Part shown: one piece after another, positions 33,593 through 40,765 of the stretch | Numbering within the stretch: position 1 is the stretch's first letter | Layout: each line of letters starts with the position of its first letter | Source: Verrucomicrobiota bacterium | GTDB lineage: Bacteria > Verrucomicrobiota > Verrucomicrobiia > Verrucomicrobiales > Akkermansiaceae | Direction of reading: 5' to 3' | DNA length: 45,385 bases | Assembly: GCA_026397725.1 (NCBI GenBank) | Contig: JAPLUI010000324.1 | Location: 1-45,385 of the forward strand | Notes under the pieces: generated by a model | Seen by the model: only the letters and a program-made list of their open reading frames with translations | Told to the model about the DNA's origin: nothing | Databases searched by the model: none | Program-made: the position numbers and the translations under genes

Positions 33593-34606
33593 TCAGCCAA
33601 ACGCCTTGAGAAAGCCCACCTCGATGGCCAGCGGCTCGAAGGCATTGGTCTCGAGGGTGCGCCGCAGGGAATCGAGTGCCTCCATGCGCTGCAACAGGCG
33701 GGTTTCGCTTTCGGCCTGCGCGATCCCGTCCAATTTCCTGGCAGACTCGGGAAAATCGAGGCCCCCGGCTTGCGTTTTGAGTCGCAGGAGATCCGCCATC
33801 CACGCCATCAGCACATCGAACAAGCGGTTGCGGGCATCAAGGTACTCCGCCTGTGCCGCCGCTTCGTGAAAGACCTTGCGCTCCTTGAGCCAGGTGCCGT
33901 CGGTGGCATCTCGGTAGGCGGCGATTTCCTCTTTCTCCGCTGCCGCCGCCGCCGCTTCCGCCGCGTCCCGGCGCTGGGCCAGAAACGCGACGAATGCCGC
34001 CTTGAGATGCAAGGCCGCCACCGGAGTGCCGAAGCCCCGCCCCGCCGCCAGATTCAGGGCATTCACCAACTCGGCCCCACCCTCCGCCAGCAGCGGCCGC
34101 CCGCCTAACAAGGAAATGCAGACGCAGCGCGAGAGGATCGTCGGCAGGAGCCGCTGGGGATTGGCGGTGAGTAACAACAGCAGCGTGCGCTGCGGTGGCT
34201 CTTCGAGGGTCTTCAAAAACGCGTTGGCCGCCTGGTCGTTCATGCGGTCCGCCTCGGTGATGACGCCGACCTTGCAGGCACCGCCCGGGGCCGCCAGATG
34301 CAGCGTGTGTTCCAGGTCGCGGATTTCATCCACCCCGATGCGGCGGGATTTCATGCGCGGCCGCAGCACCCGCACCCAGCCGCTTTCCAAGTCATCGAGC
34401 GGCGGCACCACCACCGGCACCGCCGCGCCAAACAAATCCGTGCCGCCACCCGCCTGCGTCGCTCCATTGACCAGTTGGATCAGGCGGGCAGCCAGGTGCT
34501 CCTTGCCGCAACCCACCGCGCCGCTGAGCAGGAACGCGTGTGCCAGACGACCCCGCTGATGTGCCGCCGAAATCAACTCGTATGCCCGCTCCGTGGTGTA
34601 TGCCAT
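33593..34606 (-). CDS. holB: DNA polymerase III subunit delta' (clamp loader)
   Basis: 337 residues from ATG 34606: MAYTTERAYELISAAHQRGRL AHAFLL, then GAVGCGKEH (Walker A, with Glu after Lys as in delta' relatives with weak ATP binding), SRRIGVDEIRDLEHTLHLAAPGG, EADRMNDQAANAFLKTLEEPP, and LLPTILSRC with the Ser-Arg-Cys sensor/arginine finger. It completes the beta-clamp loader at the replication fork. The start at 34606 matches the family; an extension to 34702 is basic, unlike homologues, and runs into the divergent promoter region. The 107-bp spacer to hisI would hold both promoters. Confidence 0.9.
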   Translation of the reverse strand: MAYTTERAYELISAAHQRGRLAHAFLLSGAVGCGKEHLAARLIQLVNGATQAGGGTDLFGAAVPVVVPPLDDLESGWVRVLRPRMKSRRIGVDEIRDLEHTLHLAAPGGACKVGVITEADRMNDQAANAFLKTLEEPPQRTLLLLLTANPQRLLPTILSRCVCISLLGGRPLLAEGGAELVNALNLAAGRGFGTPVAALHLKAAFVAFLAQRRDAAEAAAAAAEKEEIAAYRDATDGTWLKERKVFHEAAAQAEYLDARNRLFDVLMAWMADLLRLKTQAGGLDFPESARKLDGIAQAESETRLLQRMEALDSLRRTLETNAFEPLAIEVGFLKAFG

Positions 34607-34713
34607 GCGCCCCGATGGTGCCCGCCCCCGCCCGGCACGCAACCAGAAACCATCACGCGACCCGAGAATTGTGCGCTCGACAACCCGCAAAATCGCTTTC
34701 ATGCTCCCCCCGC

Positions 34714-35190
34714 ATGGACCCCACTACCCCCACTACCCCCTTCGCACCTCGCGGCACCAAAGCCGAAATCGAGGAAGGCACTGCGTTTGCGCCGAAATTC
34801 GATGCCGACGGTCTGATTCCGGCGCTGGCCATGGACGCCAGCACTCGCGAACCGCTGATGCTCGCCTACATGAATGCCGAATCACTGCGCCGCACCCTGG
34901 ACCTCGGCGAAGCGGTCTATTGGTCCCGCTCCCGCAAGGAATACTGGCACAAGGGTGCCACCTCAGGCCACGTCCAGCGCATCGTGGAAATCCGCACCGA
35001 TTGCGACCAGGACGCGCTCATTCTCCTTGTCGAGCAGGTTGGAGCCGGGGCCTGCCACACCGGCCGGGGCTCCTGTTTTTACCGTCGCGTGGTCCCGGCA
35101 ACCGCCACCGGCGGGGCCAAATTGGTGTTCACCGAGGCCCAACTCACCTTCGATCCGCAAAAAGTTTACGGAAATCCGCCAATCCAATGA
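34714..35190 (+). CDS. hisI: Phosphoribosyl-AMP cyclohydrolase
   Basis: 158 residues from ATG 34714. The enzyme opens the purine ring of phosphoribosyl-AMP in histidine biosynthesis. Conserved features: FDADGLIPALAMDASTREPLMLAYMN, VYWSRSRKEYWHKGATSGH, DCDQDALILLVEQ (Asp cluster for Mg) and ACHTGRGSCFYR (Cys ligands for Zn). A single-domain form without the HisE pyrophosphohydrolase, so HisE must be elsewhere. It is divergent from holB. Its stop is followed immediately by the promoter of rplS. An ATG upstream in the same frame (34540) lies inside holB and is rejected. Confidence 0.95.
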   Translation: MDPTTPTTPFAPRGTKAEIEEGTAFAPKFDADGLIPALAMDASTREPLMLAYMNAESLRRTLDLGEAVYWSRSRKEYWHKGATSGHVQRIVEIRTDCDQDALILLVEQVGAGACHTGRGSCFYRRVVPATATGGAKLVFTEAQLTFDPQKVYGNPPIQ

Positions 35191-35199
35191 ATTTCGCAG

Positions 35200-35228
35200 T
35201 TGCAATTGTCCCCCGCATCCCCTAGCTC
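35200..35228 (+). promoter_or_regulatory. Candidate promoter of rplS
   Basis: TTGCAA at 35200-35205 and TAGCTC at 35223-35228 with a 17-base spacer, beginning 10 bases after the hisI stop. The -35 is good, the -10 weak. It would give rplS an own transcript with a leader of about 70 bases. Confidence 0.35.
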
Positions 35229-35300
35229 TCCGCCCCGCCAAACTGGTCGCCCTGACCACGACACCGCAAACCGTACCTATTTCCCGCCAAGGAGGACCCC

Positions 35301-35645
35301 ATGGACATCATCAAGAAAATCGAGCAAGAGCAAATGAAACCAGACGTCGCCGCATTCAACATCGGTGACACCGTCAAGGTCCACACCCGCGTCGTCGAGG
35401 GCGGCAAGGAACGGGTGCAGATATTTTCCGGCATCGTCATCGCCAGGCGGGGCAGCAGCGTGAACGCCTCGTTCACCGTGCGCAAAATCTCCTACGGCGA
35501 AGGCGTCGAGCGCGTGTTTCCGGTCCACACCCCGCGCATCGCCAAGATCGAAGTCACCCACCGGGGCAAGGTCCGCCGCGCCAAGTTGCACTACCTCCGC
35601 CAGCGCGTCGGCAAGCGTGCCCTGCTCGTCAAATCCGCCGGTTGA
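35301..35645 (+). CDS. rplS: 50S ribosomal protein L19
   Basis: 114 residues, the usual L19 length: MDIIKKIEQEQ.., FNIGDTVKVHTRVVEGGKERVQIFSGIVI, SFTVRKISYGEGVERVFPVHTPRI, and the basic RRAKLHYLRQRVGKRA end. It sits at the 30S-50S interface. A strong Shine-Dalgarno aaggagg lies 5-6 bases before ATG 35301. In many bacteria rplS follows trmD and rimM; here it follows hisI and stands alone, with a terminator after it. Confidence 0.97.
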   Translation: MDIIKKIEQEQMKPDVAAFNIGDTVKVHTRVVEGGKERVQIFSGIVIARRGSSVNASFTVRKISYGEGVERVFPVHTPRIAKIEVTHRGKVRRAKLHYLRQRVGKRALLVKSAG

Positions 35646-35675
35646 CCCGCCCCCCCGCCAATCCCCCTCACCAGG

Positions 35676-35706
35676 CACGAGGCATCCCGCCATGGGATGC
35701 CTCGTG
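35676..35706 (+). terminator. Terminator-like hairpin after rplS
   Basis: CACGAGGCATCCC (35676-35688) pairs perfectly with GGGATGCCTCGTG (35694-35706) around a 5-base loop, 31 bases after the rplS stop. The downstream T-tract is poor (gcggtttggg), so termination may be inefficient or Rho-assisted. Confidence 0.65.
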
Positions 35707-35778
35707 GCGGTTTGGGTGATGCCGGTTGCGCTGCGGCAGGCCCCATATCGGGTTCCGCACAAAACCGGTTCTTTGGTC

Positions 35779-35806
35779 TTGCGTTCGGCGGGCGGCAAGC
35801 TATGGT
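35779..35806 (+). promoter_or_regulatory. Candidate promoter of the rubrerythrin gene
   Basis: TTGCGT at 35779-35784 and TATGGT at 35801-35806, separated by 16 bases, 54 bases before ATG 35860. No operator was recognised. The pattern is similar to the candidate at 7362-7389 (TTGCGC, 16-base spacer). Confidence 0.3.
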
Positions 35807-35859
35807 GCGGGCACGTGGCTCCATGGTGGAGCTGTCCGATTAGTTACCCCAACAACGCT

Positions 35860-36480
35860 ATGAACAAATCATTCCAACAAGTCGTATCAGTTACAGCCTT
35901 TGCCGTCGCCCTGGTGCTCCCCGGAGTCGCCGGTGCCAAGGTTTCCGAGCAAACCCTCAAGAACCTCAACACCGCCTTCCAAGGCGAGTCCAACGCGGCC
36001 AACCGCTACGGCAAATTCGCCGTAAAGGCCGCTGCCGAAGGCAACGCACAAGTCGCCAAGTTGTTCCGCGCCGCCGCAGCGTCGGAGGCCATCCACCGCG
36101 ACACCCACAAGAAGGCGATCGCCGAATTGGGGGGCACCGCGAAAGAATTCGAACTCGACGCGGTGACTCCGGGCACCACGGCGGAAAACCTGAAAGCGTC
36201 TATCAAAGGCGAAACCTACGAGCGTGACACGATGTATCCCGACTTCCTCGCGGTGGCGAAGGCCGATGATGCCGCCGCCGCCATCCGCACCATCGAGTTC
36301 GCCCTCGCTGCGGAAAAGGAGCATGCGAAACTCTATCAGGAAGCCCTCGACAACCTCGGCAAGAATGCCAAGGCCGACTATTTCGTTTGCGGGGTTTGTG
36401 GGATGACGGTCACCGAACTGCCAGCCAAGAAGTGCCGTTCTTGCCGCCAAAGTGTGGACAAGTATAACAAGATCGCCTGA
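35860..36480 (+). CDS. Exported rubrerythrin
   Basis: 206 residues. ATG 35860 starts a Sec signal peptide (MNKSFQQVVSVTAFAVALVLPGVAGAK). The diiron four-helix bundle follows: FQGESNAANRYG, RAAAASEAIHRDTH, KGETYERDTMYPDF, AAEKEHAKLY, with the expected Glu and His ligands. A C-terminal rubredoxin-like zinc/iron knuckle is FVCGVCGMTV..KKCRSC. Rubrerythrins reduce hydrogen peroxide using electrons from rubredoxin or NAD(P)H; most are cytoplasmic, so an exported form, probably periplasmic, is notable. The next gene, a DUF2231 membrane protein, starts 11 bases after the stop and may supply or use electrons. No OxyR or PerR site was seen. Confidence 0.9.
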   Translation: MNKSFQQVVSVTAFAVALVLPGVAGAKVSEQTLKNLNTAFQGESNAANRYGKFAVKAAAEGNAQVAKLFRAAAASEAIHRDTHKKAIAELGGTAKEFELDAVTPGTTAENLKASIKGETYERDTMYPDFLAVAKADDAAAAIRTIEFALAAEKEHAKLYQEALDNLGKNAKADYFVCGVCGMTVTELPAKKCRSCRQSVDKYNKIA

Positions 36481-36491
36481 GTAACCTCCCC

Positions 36492-36989
36492 ATGATTCCC
36501 CTGCCCAATCCACTCCACCCGGCCATTGTTCACTTCCCGATTGTCCTCATTCTGATAGGGGCGCTGGTGGCGGTGGTGGCCATGGTCCTCCGGCGCTGGC
36601 ATCTGCCGTGGCTGGCGGCGGTCCTCTTGATCACGGGGGCCGCAGGCGCTTTCGCCGCCGCCAGGACCGGTAGCCAGCAGGCGGAAATGGTCGGTGAAAT
36701 CTCCGAGTCTGCCGAAACCCTCCTCGATCAGCATGAGGAATGGGGTGAGCGCACGCGAACGATTGCTGTCGCTGCCGCGATCCTCGCGCTGGTGAGCGCC
36801 TCCTTGGCGCGGTTTCCCAAAGTCGCCCGCAGTCTGAGTGTCGCTACCGCGCTGGTCGCCGGCGCTGCCGCCTACGCCGTCGCGGAGACCGGACACCTTG
36901 GCGGCCGGCTGGTTTACAAGCACGGTGTCGGTATCAACACGGCCGCCGGCAACAATCCGGAAGCCACGAAGTCCCAGCCAAGCGACTGA
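36492..36989 (+). CDS. DUF2231 membrane protein
   Basis: 165 residues with four predicted membrane helices. LHPAIVHFPIVLILIGAL and the C-terminal TGHLGGRLVYKHGVG are the DUF2231 hallmarks: paired His residues in HPAIVHFP and the final HLGG..H. The conserved His residues suggest heme or metal binding, but the biochemical role of the family is not established. The gap to the rubrerythrin gene is 11 bases, so the two are almost certainly one operon. The last 15 residues are polar. ATG 36492 is the first start of the frame and keeps the conserved N-terminus. Confidence 0.85.
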   Translation: MIPLPNPLHPAIVHFPIVLILIGALVAVVAMVLRRWHLPWLAAVLLITGAAGAFAAARTGSQQAEMVGEISESAETLLDQHEEWGERTRTIAVAAAILALVSASLARFPKVARSLSVATALVAGAAAYAVAETGHLGGRLVYKHGVGINTAAGNNPEATKSQPSD

Positions 36990-37007
36990 AACCAAGGCCA
37001 TGACTAC

Positions 37008-37034
37008 GGATAGAGGATAGAGGATAGAGGATAG
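37008..37034. repeat. 7-bp microsatellite (GGATAGA)n
   Basis: Almost four perfect copies of GGATAGA in a row, directly adjoining the palindromic element that starts at 37034. Such tracts change length by slippage. Confidence 0.8.
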
Positions 37035-37211
37035 TTACTACTCAGGTATGGCAGAATCATTTATGGCAGAATCATTTCAGAATTGGAAAAAGTCATTGGA
37101 TCAACCCCTGTCTGTGCGCATCCGCACGCAGACAGGCCGACCCGTGATGAATCCCCCTCAAGACTCTTGAAAATGATTCTGCCATGAATTCTTTGGAACC
37201 TGAGTAGTAAC
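37034..37211. mobile_element. 178-bp palindromic MITE-like element
   Basis: GTTACTACTCAGGT at 37034-37047 is the exact reverse complement of 37198-37211. The next 15 bases, ATGGCAGAATCATTT (37048-37062, then tandemly repeated at 37063-37077), pair exactly with 37171-37185. An inner hairpin, CCTGTCTG..CAGACAGG, occupies 37107-37136. There is no gene inside. The nested palindrome layout fits a MITE, a small structured RNA, or a REP-type element. It sits directly before a HigA-like remnant and may have disrupted it. Confidence 0.7.
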
Positions 37212-37326
37212 GAAGCACGCGCGATTCCCGCCGCCAGAGCCGCACGCAATATGGCCATTCCGCGCAGCCGTCTCAGCGATATTTTCGCAGGAAGAAAAGG
37301 CGTGTCAGCCGATACCGCCCTGCGCC
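37212..37326 (+). pseudogene. HigA-like XRE antitoxin remnant
   Basis: Directly after the palindromic element the frame reads RSRLSDIFAGRKGVSADTALR, matching the recognition helix and following turn of HigA/XRE antitoxins ('..s..RlseIl.GkrgisadTAlRl'). Upstream, the start and first helices are missing; downstream the frame changes, and in another frame KLRKLGLREETIAYGPSKEK continues. No HigB toxin is visible. Confidence 0.55.
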
Positions 37327-37439
37327 AAGCTCCGCAAACTCGGCCTGCGCGAGGAAACCATCGCCTACGGGCCATCCAAGGAAAAGTGGGAGGCGTGGAC
37401 TCTAACGGAGCGCAGGCTTCAGCCTGCCAGTAAATGAAA

Positions 37440-37808
37440 AAGGCTCTCAAATCCGCCAGGAAATCCTCCCCGCACCCAAACCCGTCATGGCCTAACCTCG
37501 GATCCATCCCTGCGTGGACTTTCGCCGAGCGACCCGCATCTAACGGTGTGAGGGCTTCAGCCTGCCAGTGGGTTAAGCAGCTCATGGGCTATCCATCCAC
37601 CCTGCCTTCACCCCGCCCATACGGGCGGACCAGTGGGCGGTTCGAGGCCGAACCGCCCTACCGCGTCACCTCAAACTCCCAATCCTCTCCGCCACCCCAT
37701 TCCAATCCACCTCCAGGGTCAAACTCCTCATTGGCTCTTCGAGTGAAAAAGGCCCGCTGCGCCTCGCTTTCCCATACCAGGTTGTGGATTCCTACTTCCC
37801 CCTGTTGT
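37440..37808. other. Gap without a gene
   Basis: Contains two copies of the phrase ggcttcagcctgccagt (about 37413-37429 and 37553-37569) and a 'gcccatacgggcgg' type palindrome. These look like dispersed repeats. No supportable reading frame. Confidence 0.5.
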
Positions 37809-38429
37809 TCACCGATCTGCCGGTGGACCATGGTCGAATGCCCGGATTCCGTGGGGCGGGCCTGGTCGTTTCAGCGGGCTTTCACAGCGCGCCACGGCCA
37901 GTGCTCCACCGAACGGCTGAAAGTCCCAGCAGCCACTGCCATCAAGGAATCCCGGCACCTCATCAGCCAGCAACACCGCCGGCATGCGGTTGTGAATTGG
38001 CGCCATGACCGGTGAGGCGGCAGTAGTCACCATCGTGTAACAGCGGCCGCCTTCCCGATCTTCCCACAGTCCGGCGATCCACAGGTAATCGTCGTCCGGG
38101 TCGCGGAACTCGTGCGCCTGCTTGCGCCCGCCAAGGCCCGGCCCCCACTCGAAAAACGCCGCCACCGGGATCACGCAGCGCCTTTGGCGAAACGCCTCCG
38201 CCCACATCCCGGCAGCCAACTTGTCGGAGCGTGCGTTGTTGATCGACGGATTGAAGCTCCGGAAAAATCCCCAGCGCATGATCTCCACCCGCTCGTCCGC
38301 CATCACCACAATGCCAGGATCGGTCGGGCGAACCAAGGATGAGGCGAGTTTCCCTGCCGCCGCCGACACCTTGGCCCGAACGCCCTTGTCCGCACCTTTC
38401 TTCGGGGTGATCCGGTAACAGTTGCACAT
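37809..38429 (-). CDS. SRAP/HMCES family protein (YedK-like)
   Basis: 206 residues. Catalytic Cys-2 directly after Met (MCNCYRITPKKG), which becomes N-terminal after Met removal. NNARSD, CVIPVAAFFEW and IHNRMPAVL carry the conserved Asn, Glu and His of the active site. SRAP proteins form a thiazolidine DNA-protein crosslink with abasic sites in single-stranded DNA and so shield them during replication. The MCNCYR start differs slightly from the usual MCGRY but keeps Cys-2. The C-terminal 25 residues (KRPGPPHGIRAFDHGPPADR) are longer and more basic than typical. The gene stands alone; no LexA box was identified. Confidence 0.9.
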   Translation of the reverse strand: MCNCYRITPKKGADKGVRAKVSAAAGKLASSLVRPTDPGIVVMADERVEIMRWGFFRSFNPSINNARSDKLAAGMWAEAFRQRRCVIPVAAFFEWGPGLGGRKQAHEFRDPDDDYLWIAGLWEDREGGRCYTMVTTAASPVMAPIHNRMPAVLLADEVPGFLDGSGCWDFQPFGGALAVARCESPLKRPGPPHGIRAFDHGPPADR

Positions 38430-38580
38430 GGAACCAATCTACAACGCGATATCCGCCAGGCAACCCCGAAATCCGCTGCCCTCCCTTCGTCAAATACGTC
38501 GTCGGTGTCATGTCCGCCAGCGAGGTCCGTGAGGGTTTCATCCACTCCCATGGCATCGCCCTCCAGGCAGATGAGGGGCC

Positions 38581-39120
38581 ATGGACTCCGGGATGCCGCC
38601 TTGCCGCATGACAAACGATCCCGTCATCGAGTTTCCTGTCATCGCCTCGCTCAGAGACGGGCGGCGGGAGGGCATGACAACGTGGTCGCTGAAAACCCTT
38701 CTCTGGTGCCTTTCATCCATTGCGGATCACGCCACTCAGCGGGCCGGATTGCGCATCAACAACCATGCAGCCTCAAAGATCGCCTTGAAATGGAATGAAG
38801 TTGGAGAATTTCCATCCGCGAAACCCATCGCATTGGCGATCCGCTCCGACGCCCGCTTTGTTCCTCTGCCGCCCGCCCAAAACACGGGAATCGGTGCGCT
38901 CAATTTCTCCGTCGGCGCAATCCTTAGTGAACTCGATGGCATCCATCGCATCGAAGCGTGCATCGCAGCGTTGCAAAAAGCCACGATCTCACTTCAAAAC
39001 CTGTCAGAGGCCACATGGCCTATACACGTTGCTAAAGAACGATTCACCGAGTCCGCACCCAACGGGCGTTTACTTAGCCAATTCCACGGGAAGATTCTTC
39101 AATTCCTTGAGCATATTTGA
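38581..39120 (+). CDS. Hypothetical protein
   Basis: 179 residues from ATG 38581, with gaggggcc before it as a weak Shine-Dalgarno sequence; a second ATG (38608) would start at MTNDPVIEFPVIASLRDG. Composition is that of a globular alpha-rich protein (WSLKTLLWCLSSIADHATQRAG.., IHRIEACIAALQKATISLQNL). No domain is recognised. GC content is lower than in the housekeeping block, as in the defence operon downstream, suggesting it belongs to the same imported segment. Divergent from SRAP with 150 bases between. Confidence 0.5.
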   Translation: MDSGMPPCRMTNDPVIEFPVIASLRDGRREGMTTWSLKTLLWCLSSIADHATQRAGLRINNHAASKIALKWNEVGEFPSAKPIALAIRSDARFVPLPPAQNTGIGALNFSVGAILSELDGIHRIEACIAALQKATISLQNLSEATWPIHVAKERFTESAPNGRLLSQFHGKILQFLEHI

Positions 39121-39160
39121 GTGGCATCGGCGCCATCACGGGCTTTAGTCGGGTACCGCC

Positions 39161-39277
39161 ATGGCCGATGTCTTCAGTCCCGAAAGGCGCTCCGAGGTCA
39201 TGTCCCGCATCCGGGGACGCGCCACGAATCCAGAACTGACACTGCGCCCGATGCTTCACCGCCTAGCATGCCACTGA
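39161..39277 (+). pseudogene. Truncated very-short-patch repair endonuclease (vsr) fragment
   Basis: ATG 39161 opens MADVFSPERRSEVMSRIRGR ATNPEL, the characteristic Vsr N-terminus (MADvfs.ekRs..Ms.IrgkdTkPE..lR). The frame ends after 38 codons at TGA 39277; Vsr is normally about 140-150 residues, so the catalytic Asp and Zn ligands are lost. Vsr genes usually accompany a cytosine-5 methyltransferase, and none is in the window. Its presence beside the Z1/AIPR operon fits the known company of Z1/MutL-like R-M systems with Dcm and Vsr. Confidence 0.75.
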
Positions 39278-39421
39278 CACCTGCCGAAAGGGGCGCTGTC
39301 ATCGGTAAACGCCACCCACACGAGATCGAGGTCCGGGGCATCGAGGTAGCACTACAAGTCTTCACCCGGACCCATGACGATCTGCCTAGGGCAATCGGAC
39401 AGCAGGTGCTCGGATGCCCCC
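39278..39421. other. Short gap between vsr remnant and defence operon
   Basis: A plus-strand frame from ATG 39269 reads as protein for about 50 residues (ERGAVIGKRHPHEIEVRG..) but has no recognisable domain and overlaps the vsr stop. No terminator for the operon ending at 39422 was recognised. Confidence 0.3.
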
Positions 39422-40765
39422 CTACTGTCCCCATAGCACTTGATCTAGTTCGAGCCACCCGTTTGAACTCCATCGGTAGCGGTTTTGAAAGATGAAATCG
39501 GAATCGAATTCCTCGAAACCCAATACGGACTGAACGCGCTGAGCAAGCCACGTAAGGGGTATGGGATCTTCTTCTTGCTGGAGAATCGCCCGCACTGTGC
39601 GTATAACAGACGGATTGCACGGCTTGACTAGGCCGCTTGCGTGATCAATTGAAATGCCCCGTGTGTTAAACAACTCACGGATAAAAACGACGTGCTTGGC
39701 AGGCGGCACTGTATCATCAAGATATGATTGCAAGTCCACACCTCCAAGATAAAGATCGGGATGGGTAGCAATCGCTTCCAGCCAGGAATCCATGGCGGAC
39801 TCCGCCACAAGGCGGCGGGCAACACCCTGCGGACTTTCATCAAGACACGCCTCAATGGCAGCAATTATGAGAGTCGTGCCGTCGGGAGTTGCTTGAGGAC
39901 CAGCAAAGGAGTGCCAGCGTAGACCCCCCATCCATGCATCAAGTATCGCCTCCATTTCGGACGAGAACCACCCTAGGATTCGGCGAACATCGCGGAGAAA
40001 TGAGCCTTCCATCTGACGCACACGTTCTCTTGTGATGCCATGCACATCAGCACATTCCTCAAGAGAAAGGTTGTCAACAAGGCGACTCGTGAGAATGGGC
40101 ACTTCAACCAGTTTCAACTGGTCGAGACTCAGGCCAAACGCCCGGCGAAGACATAGACCGTCTTGGCGGTCGTTTAGTGGTAGCCAGCGCCGGACCGCGT
40201 CAGCATCGGCACGGGCAATAGCGCGGGCGAAGTGCTGTAACTCATCCACCGTGCGCCGGCCAATATTTTCGTGAGCCAATAGGCCGCTTCGTCCTAGCGT
40301 GCCCCAAACGTCAAGAAGAGTTGTTATTGTACCGATCTCTTGCTGCTCGCAAAAGTTCAGCAACCGCGTGGACAAAGGAAGCATATCAAGTGGAAAGTCT
40401 GATGGAACACCCCATAGATAAAGAATTTCCGGGCATGTGAGAGCAACTGTAGGGGGGACATCCTCCTCATTACTTGAACACGGCTCTACTCCATCGGTGG
40501 CGGCTTCCAATATCTCGATCAATCGCAGGGACTTCGTACGGCCAAAAGTCCTCAGGCCCGTAAAAAGTTGAGTGGCGTCTAAGCACAGGTACATCTTGAC
40601 TTGGTCACGGTTGCGAGCAGCGTACCATTCCAAGCCATGCCTTTCCGCGAGGTCGCCAACGGAAGGGCTGTTCCCATCGTACCAGCCGAGAGATCTGCAC
40701 TTCGCACGCACTGCCTCCCATCGGTCGCCGAGTCCGTGGTGTAACCGTCTCATCTTCGATCTCAA
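39422..40765 (-). CDS. Sigma-70 region 4 / RNAP alpha-CTD-like protein of the Z1-AIPR operon
   Basis: 447 residues. Two segments resemble RNAP alpha C-terminal domains or related HhH folds: FTGLRTFGRTKSLRLIEIL near 70-90 and LLAHENIGRRTVDELQHFAR near 165-185. A sigma-70 region 4 helix-turn-helix follows: LSLEECADVHGITRERVRQMEG near 235, where ..T.ERVRQ is the classic recognition helix. The C-terminal part (IRTVRAILQQEEDPIPLTWLAQRV.. GWLEL) is probably another winged helix. There is no sigma region 2, so it is not a normal sigma factor; it may bind DNA or RNA polymerase within the defence system. TTG 40765 overlaps the AIPR stop by 4 bases (TTGA), or ATG 40753 may be used. It is the last gene of the operon. 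Confidence 0.75.
   Translation of the reverse strand: MRSKMRRLHHGLGDRWEAVRAKCRSLGWYDGNSPSVGDLAERHGLEWYAARNRDQVKMYLCLDATQLFTGLRTFGRTKSLRLIEILEAATDGVEPCSSNEEDVPPTVALTCPEILYLWGVPSDFPLDMLPLSTRLLNFCEQQEIGTITTLLDVWGTLGRSGLLAHENIGRRTVDELQHFARAIARADADAVRRWLPLNDRQDGLCLRRAFGLSLDQLKLVEVPILTSRLVDNLSLEECADVHGITRERVRQMEGSFLRDVRRILGWFSSEMEAILDAWMGGLRWHSFAGPQATPDGTTLIIAAIEACLDESPQGVARRLVAESAMDSWLEAIATHPDLYLGGVDLQSYLDDTVPPAKHVVFIRELFNTRGISIDHASGLVKPCNPSVIRTVRAILQQEEDPIPLTWLAQRVQSVLGFEEFDSDFIFQNRYRWSSNGWLELDQVLWGQ

Noticed and set aside
38430..38580. Minus-strand reading with WMKPSRTSLADMTPTTYL, slightly like a MbcA/ParS-type C-terminus
   Set aside because: Only about 20 residues resemble the family and the frame runs into the SRAP start region; too weak to call.
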